Assembly (NCBI GenBank): GCA_027575765.1
Contig: JANBPT010000015.1
Coordinates: 62,001 to 126,000 of the forward strand
Source: Tieghemiomyces parasiticus
Lineage: Eukaryota; Kickxellomycota; Dimargaritomycetes; Dimargaritales; Dimargaritaceae
Direction of reading: 5' to 3'
DNA length: 64,000 bases
Notes under the pieces: model-generated
The model's database searches: none
Told to the model about the DNA's origin: nothing
What the model saw: the letters and a program-made list of their open reading frames with translations, nothing else
Shown: piece after piece, positions 9,443 to 20,381 of the stretch
Position numbering within the stretch: position 1 is the stretch's first letter
Layout: every line of letters begins with the position of its first letter
Position numbers and translations under genes: made by a program

Positions 9443-12400
9443 GTCTAATGCTCGAAAGCGCAGAGGATATCGCAGTAGAGGAGTGTGAATGGGTAAGTGT
9501 GACTGCGCTGGGCCTAGGGACAAGCAGAAGATAATCATATTGCGACATGGCGTGTCTATTTCCGCATATCATGGAGCAGCCGTGTAGTCGAAACATTATG
9601 GGCCCAAGGTACACCCCACTTACTGTTTTTGATACGTTGTGGTGGTAGACAATATTGGCGTCGTGTCGAGTAATGCGGGATTGACCGCGAAGAATGGCAA
9701 GATAAGTGTGTCAATGGTGAAGTGTAAGTGGGTGCAGTTGAGTGAAAGCAACTCAATAAGGGTCCAAAGTGAACTGATGGGGTGTTAATGCAGGTGAGTT
9801 GATAGTGGTGACAATCCAACCTGACGGTGAGGGCGGCGGCGTACCGGACAGGCTTTATAGACGACCCTGCAGGACCCGGGCCTGTACATATGTGTGGACA
9901 GTGCAGAGAGAACGACGAGGGGAGAAAAGCAGGGATAAAGAGACGCCTACAAGGCTTGGTGACGGCAAGGAAGAGGAGAAGGGGGAGGTGTGAAACGAAT
10001 GAAGAGTCGCTGTTGAGGGACAAAGAACCGCAGTTCTTTGTTAGAGGGCCCTTTAGGGTGTCCACATAGTCTCCGTCCGCCCAGCCGCCTGCTGCCGTAT
10101 AGCCATACTCGATGCGGTACAGAGCGGGGGAGCGTGCCTATCGAGCGCTCATCCGACATTATACCGCAAGAAAGGGTGGAGGGGTGAAGAGGGGGAGGAA
10201 GAGGTGGACGAGTTGATGGGCCTCCAAAGATAAAGCCCTCAAGGTTGCCTGTGGTGATTATATAGGCCAGGGCGACAAAGATGTTTGTCATCAAGCCCGG
10301 ACCTGCCGGCTGCGTCCATTCGCCATCCTAGCACTACCGTCCGTTTGTCGGCTAACCAGCCGGCCGCTGCCTACGGCGCAGGCGGAAATGTAAATTTATT
10401 TACGCTTCCTTTCTGCGAACAAAACTTTACAGCGCACGGGCGGATGAGTGTGGTAGACTTATCGTATTCAGCCACTCCACCCCCCATATCTGTGCCGGTC
10501 TCAGCCAAAGCCTAGGGGAAGGATATGAGGGCTCCCAGCTGTGGGCAAGTCGGTCGCTAGGCCAACGAAGGAAAACAGCGTCGCACGTTGGCCAGCCAGC
10601 CGCGGGCATTAAAATGTTACACCGTCCCACCTTGTACGTGTCTTCCTGTCACCAAGCTAAAGCCCCGGACCTCGCCGACTGGCTTGACGAATAGGCCCAG
10701 TGGTCATAGGGCTGGGACCCCTCGTAGAAGGTGGTGGGAAATGGATGATGCGCGATCAGCTATTGGCGGGTGAAGTGACGGAGGGGAACCCAATGGGAAT
10801 CGGGGCCGGGACGTGATGAAAGGGACGGTTGGGGCGTAGCGACTCGTTTTCGACCGATATCCTCAGACGCGGTCGAGACGTACTAACCTGCGTCGAAGGA
10901 TGACTTTGTTGGTGGATTTGAAAAGGTTATAGTACCTTGCCGGAGTCCTTGTCAAATACGTGCACATCGAAACCTAATTTGCACTACGTCAGAGGAATGG
11001 ACTAATTTGGTAGAGGGGTTTTAGGTGCGTAACTGCTGAGCTAGAGGTAGGTTGAACATTACACTATCCTACGACATAGTTTCATGGCAGCGTTAGCGAT
11101 AACGCCGTAGCTCTATGACGTGTATCGCTTACGTGGCCCGCGCTTTTACCAGTTAGATGGGGTACAGTCAGGCCTAGGGAGTGGTCTATTGCTCCCCAAC
11201 GCTCCCTTCACAACAACAATCTATGGCCCCAACCCCTGCGCCGTAGAGTCCTGACAAGGTAGCGATGAGGTGGCCTCTACTCTATATGGTAAGTGAGCTG
11301 CAGCGCGGGATGGTAGTGGCGGTGAAAAAATAAGGGCAACATCATCCCGATACCTTCGTCTTATTATCTTGTGTTACGGCCTGGTTTGCCACTCCCAGCA
11401 GGAGGGATTGGTTAGCTACCTGCCCAAAGTTTGAAGCTTCCGTGCAACACCGGTATTACACAGTCGAATTTTTCTATTATATACCAACCGGTGTCCTTGC
11501 TTACCTGAGAGATGCGGTGCCTCAACTCATTTCCATGCACAGGCAATCCATTCCCGCCCTACTGATAGAGTCGAGTTGGCTGCATTGTGCAGTAAATATT
11601 CGGGTTATCCCTGCGGATTTTGCTCGGCGACGTATGAATCGAGGCCGAGACACCACCGTACTGATAGAATGAGGCGCGCTTAACTGGACGCAGCCATTCG
11701 GTATTTTCCGAGGCACCCAGTACTCTGAGATCCTACGACTGTGCGGTGTTGCCCATCGAACGTGCTACACAGTAAGCTGCGGTGATTCATTCGTTTCGAG
11801 TGGTACCTATTGTTCGATCGTTGTAGAGCGGCTTTCCCGGCAGTATTGTGCAAACCTGCCAGATTCAGGTCGTTGATGAATTCTCTAGACTTAGTGAAGT
11901 GGAATACCGACAGCGCTTTTGACAGTCGTCAATCGCCATTGTTCTGTGAGGAAAATAATGCGAGAGCGCTGGCTAATCTATCCAACAGGGCATTGATAGA
12001 GGTTCGACAACTCATAACGTCTACACCAGCTTACATGTGATTGCTAGCTTACCACCCCACGGGGATCTGTCTGCTCGTAAAGTGGGCTTGACGTTCAGGA
12101 TGAGCGAATTTGAAGGTCAGCCGGCGGGATGATGTGAATCACACGAGCGGCCATAATCGAGTCGACTAGTTGTTTTCGATTGAGTGCCAACACCAGAAGT
12201 CTACTCTGACCCCCCACCAGCGAAGTGAGCCTCCTTTTCCTCATTGAGAGAGGGAAGGCTGCTGGCAGCGGCCTGATTGGCTGTATATGAGGATCACGCC
12301 GGCCAAAGAGAGAGGTGCCAGGGCAAAGACTTCCTCTTTTGGACCATTTTGCTTCCACCACAGTTTCATTTTTAGACGAGCTGCTTGACCTGAGCGCACA

Positions 12401-15087
12401 ACAGGAGCGTAAACAGGCCTCGTAAATAGCACACTGTCGCTATACCGAATTTTTTGCTCCTGTCCTTCTATTTTGATACCTGCGCTGGTCCTTTGTCGGT
12501 CAGGATTTACTTTTCCCAACAGAGCTCTTTCGACGGCGGAGAGCGGCACAACACACCGCACATCCCTTCACCATCCCACCCAACAGCCTGCAGTGCCATT
12601 TCTGGTTATCACAAGAGGCACACAGCTGGAAGATAGATCGCCGCTACATATACACTTCTGTCGTCCCTTAATTCACTTCCTAAATGGGGAAGGTGGAAGG
12701 CTGGAATAGGGCGCCTACAAAGCGGCACCGTTGTTCCCTCACCACCCCATTTTTCTAAGGGTCGTACCCCGGTATCGCTTTGCTATCATGCCTGATCCTA
12801 ATGGTGAAAAGGGGTATGATCAGCTGCCCTTCATCTCGTGTATTTTGGACTCAACAGTGTGAACGATTACAGTAACCATAATACCATATTATAGCGCGAG
12901 CTGACACAGTACCCAACATTGTTAATGCTGCCCGATTACTCTGACGCAACCACCGACGTAGCATTATCCAGGAAACCTTTGGCTTACCACGGCGTGGCTT
13001 TTACAGCGAGCCCACTTGACCATTGCATCGATTACGTTCTTAAGCGTACCTTACGTAGCCAACCCATGTCGCACGGTTAGGGCCAGAGCTCGGAGGGAAG
13101 CAGCCCAGGGCCGATGCAAGTTACACGTGCATCCCAGGGGCCTATCTGCCTCTGTAGAAATCGAGTATTGGCCAATGTGGTCCGTCTTTGGTTTTACAGA
13201 GCTCTGAATACAAGCCATTAATGCGCAGCTCTAATTCTCTCCTTCCTACCGATGCCCGCGATCAACTCTAGTCCCTCTTCCAGCCACAACCCCATTCACC
13301 ACGGTGATGCATCGCACACCGAGATCCGGCGGGATGTCCGGCTTAACCCGACAGGACCCACTAGAATCAATACCGATGTCAGCTCGTCACGGTTATTTCT
13401 CCGCAGCCATACAGCTCACCGACTGGGCTCCACATCACCTCGCCCGCTCCCGCTCCCACGACCGGGAGTGCCCGGGGGGTTATGGTGCTTGACTACTTAC
13501 AATGGCTAGGAATTGAGCCATGGGAAAAAGCTAGTGGTTGCTCGATACACTGTTCCAAATTATTACTCAGCCGACCCGATTGGTGGTGATTACCTGACGC
13601 GTTGCCAGGCTGCCGCCGTCACCATGGCCAGGTCTTCATCGCCTCCGTACTAAGTTTTGCTTAGCGATCTCTTCCCTGCTAAATGCAATGGTGGGCTTGA
13701 GTGAGACGGGTGGAGTGAGGAGGCGTTGGATGGGGTCGATCGGCACCCGGTGATCCTGATACACCTCCGCGCTACCTTTATCAGCTATTTTATTGCTGCC
13801 CATCCTTCGAAGACCCCGAAACGCGTATCCCACGGAAGAGAAGCAGATGGGGCCTTTGCGGCTACCACCCCGTTTCGTATTAAAAAGATACAAACACCAT
13901 GAGGAGCATCTCGTCTCATCCAAAAATCCACTCTATCGTTTAACTACTGGCCTAGGCGATTGGTGAGCGGTGAGGATGCCTCCGATCGCCTGTCTCTCCG
14001 GACATTTTTCGCCTCCACTGACCGCTAACCGCCTAAACCCGACCCAGCCACCTGTCTGTATAATTGGCTGCCCCGCACGGCCGATGCTCATCCACGGCTC
14101 CCTGACTGGCCTAGTAAGACGCTGATAAATAAACGGCCAACCGAGCTGCAATGATCGGCCCGGGGAGGGGTTGATTGCAAGCCAGCCGCCCTCTATTTTT
14201 CAATGGCAGGAAGAGGGGGGAGGGAGGGGTCGTGAGGCGAAGGGCGGCAACGTCCAGTAATAGAGTAGTGGGAAGGATCAACTGTTGCAGCGGAGTACGA
14301 AGCGGCCCAGACACCATTCCCATGGTAAGGATGGACGGCCCCTCTTCCGCTCCACCTGTAGGCCACATAGCTGTTGAGGAGTGGGTGGCTGGCAAATTAG
14401 GGTGAAGGAGGAAAGTAAATTCGAGGAGTCGGAGTGTGAGGCGGTGGCGGATAACTGGTCGAGGAGATCTTTGGGGTGGGTGGCTCCGCATTCCCATCAT
14501 GGTGTTTCTGCTGCCCTCCTCTTCCACACGACCTACTGGCCGGCGATAAAGCGACTGCTATATATACCGCACCATCCCGGCCGACCGCCCCGGGGTTTCC
14601 TCCTCGTCTTGCTAATTCATCCTCCATCCCTAGGCTTACGTACCTCGCCTCCTACTCTCCCTCTTCACGTTCTAACGCGCCCCACCACGATACTCGTTCG
14701 TTAACACCCCATTTACGACGAAAGCGCCACTGTTACTTCCCGTTACAGTGTTCACTCAATTTTTAGTACTTATCTTGGTCTTGGATACTCTGTGAGTAGT
14801 ACTTGATCATCACTCATTTTAATTTCGCCGCTCCTAGTTCCTCAGTTCCACGACTGACCCTGTCATACAGATCTCTATTCTGCCTGGTTGCTGATTGAGA
14901 TTATCCTGCCCACTTTTCGACAGTCACCCTTCCGCGCGTAATTGATTACCTTTCAGCGTCTTAATTACCCACGTTCGTTTGTACGTAGTCTAATCCGTCT
15001 CGATCACCTACCGGTTAAGTCATCGAACCTAGTTTGGAACCCCGTCCCTTGTTTTAGCAACACCAGCACCTCCACACCTCGTCCAAT
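9443..15087. other. 5.6-kb gene-poor region
   Basis: No open frame here exceeds about 170 codons, and none reads like a known protein. Composition is closer to AT-balanced intergenic DNA than to the GC-rich coding regions. The only structured parts are the last 500 bases, which are pyrimidine-rich on the plus strand with a TATATATA at 14559-14566, consistent with the upstream region of the DPBB gene. I see no terminal repeats, transposase-like frames, tRNA or rRNA. Confidence 0.5.
14559..14566 (+). promoter_or_regulatory. TATA-like element upstream of the DPBB gene
   Basis: TATATATA lies about 520 bp upstream of the DPBB protein's start codon, followed by a pyrimidine-rich stretch. It could be a core promoter with a long leader, possibly with a leader intron. 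Inferred from position only. Confidence 0.25.
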
Positions 15088-15855
15088 ATGGTCCGTCTCG
15101 CTACCGTCGCCCTGGTTGCTCTTGCTCTGGCTAGTTCGAGCTCCCTGGTTGAAGGCCGTCGCGCCAGAAAATGCAGGCCCCGCACCTCCAGTGTCGTGCC
15201 CACCCTCACCGACGTGATCCCGACTCCTACCGCCGAGCCCACCACTACCCTTCCCACCATGCCCACCACCACCTCGCTGTCCTATGTCATTGAGACCCCC
15301 ATTGATAGCAGCTCGAGCACCCCGATCGCCAACACCGAAGTCATCCCGATCACTTCCTCCACTGAAGTCGCCCCGCCCATCACTTCCACCGTCGTTCAGC
15401 CCATCACCAGCTCTAACCCGCCGCCGGTCCAGGTGACCACTCCGGCGCCTGTCCCCACGACCACCAGCACCCCTCCGGCCCCCGAGCCGACCACCCCCGC
15501 TGCCGAGCCAACCACTCCTGCCCCGGTTTACAAGACTACTGTCCCCAGCGGCTCCCACACCGGCCAGGGTACTTTCTACAACGCCGGTATGGGTTCCTGT
15601 GGCTGGACCAGCTCCGACTCCGAACTTATCGGTGCCCTCAGCTTCCCTGATATGGGTCAGTCTGCCAACCCCAACAACAACCCCAACTGCGGCCGCATGG
15701 TCTCTGTGACCGGCCCCAGCGGGTCCGTCACCATCAAGATCGTCGACAGTTGCCCCGGGTGCGCCGCCGGCGACCTCGACCTCAGTCCCGCCGCTTTCAA
15801 CGCTATTGCCGATCCGTCCCTCGGCCGCGTGGGCATCAGCTGGGGTTTCGTCTAA
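15088..15855 (+). CDS. Secreted RlpA-like / expansin-related DPBB protein with Thr-Pro stalk
   Basis: 255 aa, one exon. The N-terminus is a signal peptide (hydrophobic core about 4-20, cleavage likely near VEG at 21-23). Residues of about 33-150 are rich in Thr, Pro and Ser with repeated PTTPAP-like runs, a typical O-mannosylated stalk. Residues of about 155-255 form a double-psi beta-barrel domain: GTFYNAGMGSCGW, then NPNCGRMVSV, then IKIVDSCPGC with the conserved Asp (D220) and LSPAAFNAIADPSLGRVGISW at the end. The four cysteines C171, C201, C222 and C225 are placed as in fungal RlpA/barwin-like proteins. Fungal members are small extracellular or wall-bound proteins, some proposed to bind or loosen cell-wall polysaccharide; lytic activity is not shown for most. 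There is no second expansin (CBM63) domain. The start is the only ATG ahead of the signal peptide. Confidence 0.88.
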   Translation: MVRLATVALVALALASSSSLVEGRRARKCRPRTSSVVPTLTDVIPTPTAEPTTTLPTMPTTTSLSYVIETPIDSSSSTPIANTEVIPITSSTEVAPPITSTVVQPITSSNPPPVQVTTPAPVPTTTSTPPAPEPTTPAAEPTTPAPVYKTTVPSGSHTGQGTFYNAGMGSCGWTSSDSELIGALSFPDMGQSANPNNNPNCGRMVSVTGPSGSVTIKIVDSCPGCAAGDLDLSPAAFNAIADPSLGRVGISWGFV

Positions 15856-16846
15856 TCGACACGCCTTTTGATTTGGTATTATAAATATCCAATCACGCTA
15901 TCGCGTGTCTGTAGTTGATAATTGCCCCCCTCTTCCTCCCTAGGGTCTGTTTGCTCCTTCCCTCCCCCCCTGATCGCACATCGCATAATAACATCTACCC
16001 GCATCCTTCGATGATTGACGCTAATGCAGTCTCGTTTGATCATGGTTTTAGGCGTATCTTACCGCCCACCCATGACTTGCCCCTATCCTAGGCCTCTAGA
16101 CCTCCATTTATAAATCCTCCCAATTAAGCCCAATTACGAGATTCATACTGTGATGTGTAGTGGCTGGCCTCATTCTGTAATCGATGTGTAATGGATGTAG
16201 CAGGTAACAGATCCTGGATATTGTTCTGCTTGATAATGGCTGCTGCTGCCTATTACTCAATGTTGGATTACGCTACACTGAACCGTACCGAAAATTATCC
16301 TACGTTTAGCCTACGGACTATATGTATGGTTGGTATCTGCTGCTTGATGTATCAGCGTCCCTGAAGGGGAAGTTATCGTAGAGCGTATCCCAAGGCTGTA
16401 AGCACTTCCTGAAGGCGACATGGAGAGGGTCTCGTCCAAAAGTCGAAGGGAACCACGTCAGCCCGAGTGGACGCCACACACCTGGTGGGCGAGTTGAATG
16501 GGGAGGCTCCTTCCCATACGGCCCCACTGTACCATAGGCAAACTCACCCCCTCCCGCCACTCAACCCCCCACGCCAGCCTGCGGTGGGAGGGTGGGGGAA
16601 ATATGGGAGCGCAAGTCGTCCTAGTACCGCGCATGCTGGATACCCGGACCCACCAAGATCCAAGGGACTACTAACCGGGCCGACCAATCCCTTGCGAATC
16701 GATCATACGCTGGGTAGCGCTTATCCATCTCCATTCCCAGCCTGTTGGTCACGTTAATCCTCACCTCCTTCCACCCGCTTCATTGTCCGATCTATTTCAT
16801 TTCCACCACACCCCATCTCGCGATCGACTACGCAGGCTCTACCGCC
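15856..16846. other. Intergenic region, same-strand genes
   Basis: About 1 kb between the DPBB gene and the mitochondrial coiled-coil gene. An AT-rich 3' flank is followed by a pyrimidine-rich stretch (about 16740-16840) just before the next start. No gene recognised. Confidence 0.5.
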
Positions 16847-17594
16847 ATGGCCCTCTTCAGCATTCTCACCCCCACCACCACTTCCGCCTTTACGCAGCTC
16901 TTGGCCCGCCGGTCGGTTCTCGCGGTCGCGCGGAATGTGCACACCTCACGTCTGGTGACCGAGAAGGCCAGCGAGGCCATCTCCAAGGCTGCTACTGCGG
17001 CTGCCGCTCCCCAGCCCACGGTGGTGGTTACCCGTAAGAGCTCAGTGCGCTCGGCCCTGTTCGGTCTCTTCCTTGGCGCCACCTTCGCTTCGGTGTTCGG
17101 TGCGTCGTACCTCGTCGAAGAAATCCAGAAGGCCAACGTCAAATTGTTGACTACCGTCGATGAGTTGTACAAGGAAACCGAGAAGGTAAGATTGGCATCC
17201 CCCTACCCCGGGAGCGGGTTCGTTTGGGGGGCAACTGGGCCAACGGTACAACCCGATTCCGTGACTTTGCAGCGGGTCCTAAATAGTCGTGCCTAGAATC
17301 TAACCTCGTACTGCGCTTTACTACCGTCATTTTTGTCATAAACGCCCCCCGACCAATCCCCTCATCGTTCAGGTCCGTGGCTACCTGAAGCGTATTGGCG
17401 AACTGGAGAAGGAAATCGACGGTCTGCGCGGAAAAATCGCTACCAAGGATGACCTGGAGAACGTGAAGCAAGACGCCCGCCGGCTCTACGATCAGAGCAG
17501 TCGCGAACAGCTCAGCCTCCGGTCCCAGCTTCGGGACGTGGAGCTGGACGTTCAGCAGGCCCTAAAAGAGCAGGGCAAGTCCATTGACCTCTAA
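16847..17594 (+). CDS. Predicted mitochondrial membrane protein with coiled coil, 2 exons
   Basis: Exons 16847-17185 and 17373-17594, intron with GTAAGA donor and TTCAG acceptor, phase 0, product 186 aa. Residues 1-35 are rich in Ser, Thr, Ala and Arg without acidic residues, ending VARNVHTSR, which looks like a mitochondrial presequence. One membrane helix follows at about 69-90 (ALFGLFLGATFASVFGASYL), then a long amphipathic charged stretch from about 90 to the end, predicted coiled coil (KRIGELEKEIDGL and onward). This topology suggests a single-pass inner-membrane protein with a coiled coil in the intermembrane space or matrix. I do not recognise the family; MICOS-like or assembly-factor roles are only possibilities. 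Reading through the intron would instead give a shorter C-terminus, which lacks the coiled-coil continuation and is less likely. Confidence 0.72.
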
Positions 17595-17975
17595 AAACAC
17601 AATCTAGCATGGCGCTCAGAGCTGAGCCTTCCTTGTGCCATAACAATGACCGAGGTCATTGCCGGATTTACTATATTTTTTTTTATAAAAATAGGCCTCG
17701 AACCCAGTACTAAAGACCGGGACTGAAAGTGATAAGTACTTCCTCCAAACTTAAGCGCTAAGTGGTGCAACATAAACAATTCGCAGTGGGGGATTAACGC
17801 ACGCAGATTAAACGGAACTAACCAAAAAAAATACTAATTATAAATACCAGCTTTAATAACTGCCGTTCAAGCCAATCACAGAGGACAGCGTGAGGTCTTT
17901 GGCTGAAGGGCTCAGTAGGTGGGCACCCGCAGTGGACGACTAATGATCACATATTCTTGCTGGGAAGGAAAGTAC
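17595..17975. other. Short convergent intergenic region
   Basis: AT-rich 3' flanks of the mitochondrial coiled-coil gene and the succinyl-CoA ligase gene, with T- and A-runs at about 17675-17690 and 17824-17831. No gene seen. Confidence 0.6.
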
Positions 17976-19286
17976 TTAGGCCAGACCAGCGTCCTTCATG
18001 GCCTGGTGCATGAGCGTACCGAGCTGAGCGGGGGACTTGGACACGACCACGTTCACATCTTCAAGGGCCTTAATCTTGTCCTGGGCGGTACCCTTACCTC
18101 CGGCGATGATGGCACCAGCGTGACCCATACGACGGCCGGGCGGGGCGGTGAGACCGGCGATGAAGGACACGACGGGCTTGGGGTTGGTCCGGGACAGATT
18201 GTGCTCACGGAGGTACGCGGCGGCCTCCTCCTCGGCCGACCCGCCAATCTCACCGATGAGGATGATACCCTCGGTCTCGGGGTCATTGAGAAACACCTTG
18301 AGGCAATCGATAAAGTTAGTCCCGTTGAACGGGTCACCACCGATCCCGACCACCAGCGACTGGCCCAGCCCGACGGCCGTGGTCTGGTGGACGGCCTCGT
18401 AGGTCAGGGTACCCGACCGCGACACCACACCAATCTTTCCGGCGCTGTGGATGTGACCAGGCATGATACCAATCTTGCAGGCGCCGGGCTTGATAATGCC
18501 AGGGCAGTTGGGCCCGATGAGCCGGGTCTTGTTCTGGGACTGGAGGGCCTTAACCACGGTGATCATGTCCTTCTGCGGGATGCCTTCGGTGATGGCCACG
18601 ACGAGGGGAACCTCGTTCTCAATGGCCTCCAGGATGGCCGCAGCGGCGCCTGGCGGCGGGACGTAGATGACCGAGGCGTCGGGCTTGACCTCACGGACAG
18701 CCTCCTTGACGGTGCCGAACACAGGTAGACCCAAGTGGGTGGTACCGGCCTTAGACGGGGAGGTGCCGCCCACCATCTTGGTGCCGTACTCGATCGCCTG
18801 CTGCGAGTGGAAGGTACCCTGCTTGCCCGTGAAACCCTGGCAAATGACGCGCGTGTCCTTGCCGATGGCCATGTTGCCAAAGGTGCTGTCATAGGGCGAA
18901 GCGCGCCCGAGCGACGTGGAGAAGGCGCGGCGGGGCGCTGAAGTGGCGAGCGATAGAACGACGTAGGGGAGAGTAGAAAGGGGTTAGTTATGGCGTAGGA
19001 TACGTATTACGAGGGGAAAGCGGCAAACAGGGCCCCGGAAAGGCGATCGGGTCCGGTAGCCGACGCTCCCCAGATGTCCAGCTACAACCTAGGCAAGGCC
19101 CTATGATATCGAAATGGTTGTCCGTATCATGGGTATACAGACCGCCTGAGGGGAGCCAAGCCCGGTCAGTTTCAGCGCCCCCGACCATGGATCTCGCAAA
19201 ATGGATACGTATCAGGGGGCTGAGGCAGAGACAGGGCTCGGTCTAAATGGTAACGTACCGAATCGGGAGGCGGCAAGACGAAGCAT
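17976..19286 (-). CDS. LSC1: Succinyl-CoA ligase alpha subunit, mitochondrial, 2 exons
   Basis: TCA-cycle enzyme subunit that binds CoA and carries the phosphohistidine in succinyl-CoA + NDP + Pi = succinate + CoA + NTP. The alpha chain pairs with a beta chain in the matrix. The large exon 18937-17976 includes the whole enzyme: [18 protein letters not shown], the CoA-binding Rossmann part, [26 protein letters not shown], and the active-site signature GRRMGHAGA, with the phosphorylated His at about 282. I add a 28-nt first exon (19286-19259, MLRLAASRF) joined by a 321-bp intron (GTACGT donor, TTCAG acceptor). Phases match and the joined N-terminus is an Arg/Ser/Ala-rich mitochondrial presequence running into SPYDSTFGN, as in other fungal LSC1. 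The total is 329 aa, the same as yeast Lsc1. An internal ATG at 18872 would drop the targeting peptide. Confidence 0.96.
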
Positions 19287-19335
19287 GGCGGTAGATTGGA
19301 ACGGATGAATCTAGCGAATGGAGTAGTTACGATGG

Positions 19336-19341
19336 TATATA
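19336..19341 (-). promoter_or_regulatory. TATA-like box upstream of succinyl-CoA ligase alpha
   Basis: TATATA lies about 50 bp upstream of the inferred first-exon ATG at 19286, on the gene's strand. It would give a 5' leader of about 20-25 bases. Positional inference only. Confidence 0.35.
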
Positions 19342-20144
19342 GATTAGGCGCGGCCGCAAGATGAGCGTACTGCTTGGTGGTGGTATCGTGGGCCTGGTGG
19401 GGAGGGTGGGGAGGGTGAGAGAGGGCTAGGCTGGGCTCGTGACGGGTAGGGCAACTGAAGCGGAAGGGATAACGACAACCCCGTTAGGGCGGCTGTGAGT
19501 GGGCCTGGAAGACGCTGACGACTCGGGGGCGGCTCCACTGACAGGGTGGGTTGGGTGAGGGGCGTACACTAGAACGAACGCTCTTCCCGCCGTGGGGCAA
19601 AGAGGCTAGCCGCCGGGCGGTTTTGTATGAAAGGAACGCCGGCCAGTGATAGCCGGGGCGATGGCACTGGGGGAGCTTTGGAATGGCGCACAGGAGTAAG
19701 TCGAAGAGCTTGCACGTGGACCTAATCGGAGGGCTTGAGCCTGCGTGGCTATACTTTTGCCTTGATATTTAATCGCCAACGATTGCTTGCTTTGAGGGTT
19801 TGGTGGTTGTGGAGATTGCTGACCGCTAGAGTGTGCCGAATGGAACCCAGATAGGGTATGTGGTCAGTTTAGCGCCAGCTATGTTGAAATTTCCAAATTC
19901 AGGGCATTAGGTTTCCGTGCCGCTAAAGCTGGGGCGCCCGCGATGGCCAATATAACTGCAAACTAATGTTCCAGTACTGGCCTACCAAACCGTTGAAAAT
20001 AATGTTCTTCCCTCCTACTATGGTACTCATAAGGCGGAGCCAGGATCATTGGGCCTTTAGCTTAGCTCTACGGGCGTCCACCACAAATAAGGTACTGTAG
20101 AGCTACAGGTGGGCGGCCGAGCCTTCGCAGCGAGGATACCGCTG

Positions 20145-20158
20145 AAAAAAAAAAAAAA
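20145..20158. repeat. Poly-A tract
   Basis: Run of 14 adenines about 220 bp upstream of the UTP4 start codon, of the kind that excludes nucleosomes in fungal promoters. A role is not shown. Confidence 0.8.
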
Positions 20159-20381
20159 CTATGCAAAAAACTGGGCCGACTCGAGCACCGAATCGCAGCC
20201 AGTCGCAGATTCGTCTTGGACCTTTTTTACACCCGAGCTACGCTACCCCGAATGCCCCTGATCACCTTCCATTTACCATGCCCGCACGGTGTTGCACCTT
20301 GAGCCTCTCCCATTTCCCTCTCTTATACTCATAGCGCGGATACTTCACCAACCCTTCCCTCCACAGCTCGCGGATAAAACC

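Larger units (their letters stand above)
19287..20381. other. Divergent intergenic region (LSC1 / UTP4)
   Basis: 1.1 kb between two divergent genes. There is an A14 run at 20145-20158 and a pyrimidine-rich leader just before the UTP4 start. A CCACAG just upstream of that start (about 20361-20366) could be the acceptor of a leader intron. No coding sequence recognised. Confidence 0.5.

Noticed and set aside
9556..10294. Minus-strand frames of 169 and 115 codons
   Set aside because: Pro/Ser/His-rich translation of a pyrimidine-rich stretch, no ordered sequence, overlapping frames. Better read as noncoding DNA upstream of the gene ending at 8159.
11442..12040. Two successive plus-strand frames of 76 codons each
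   Set aside because: Considered as exons of one gene. No convincing splice pair and no family-like sequence, so left as noncoding.
17690..17710. tRNA B-box-like sequence on the minus strand (GGGTTCGAGG)
   Set aside because: No cloverleaf can be formed with the neighbouring AT-rich sequence.
17919..18728. 269-codon plus-strand frame
   Set aside because: It lies exactly antisense to succinyl-CoA ligase alpha. GC-rich third positions of the real gene leave the opposite strand open, and the frame has no domain signal.
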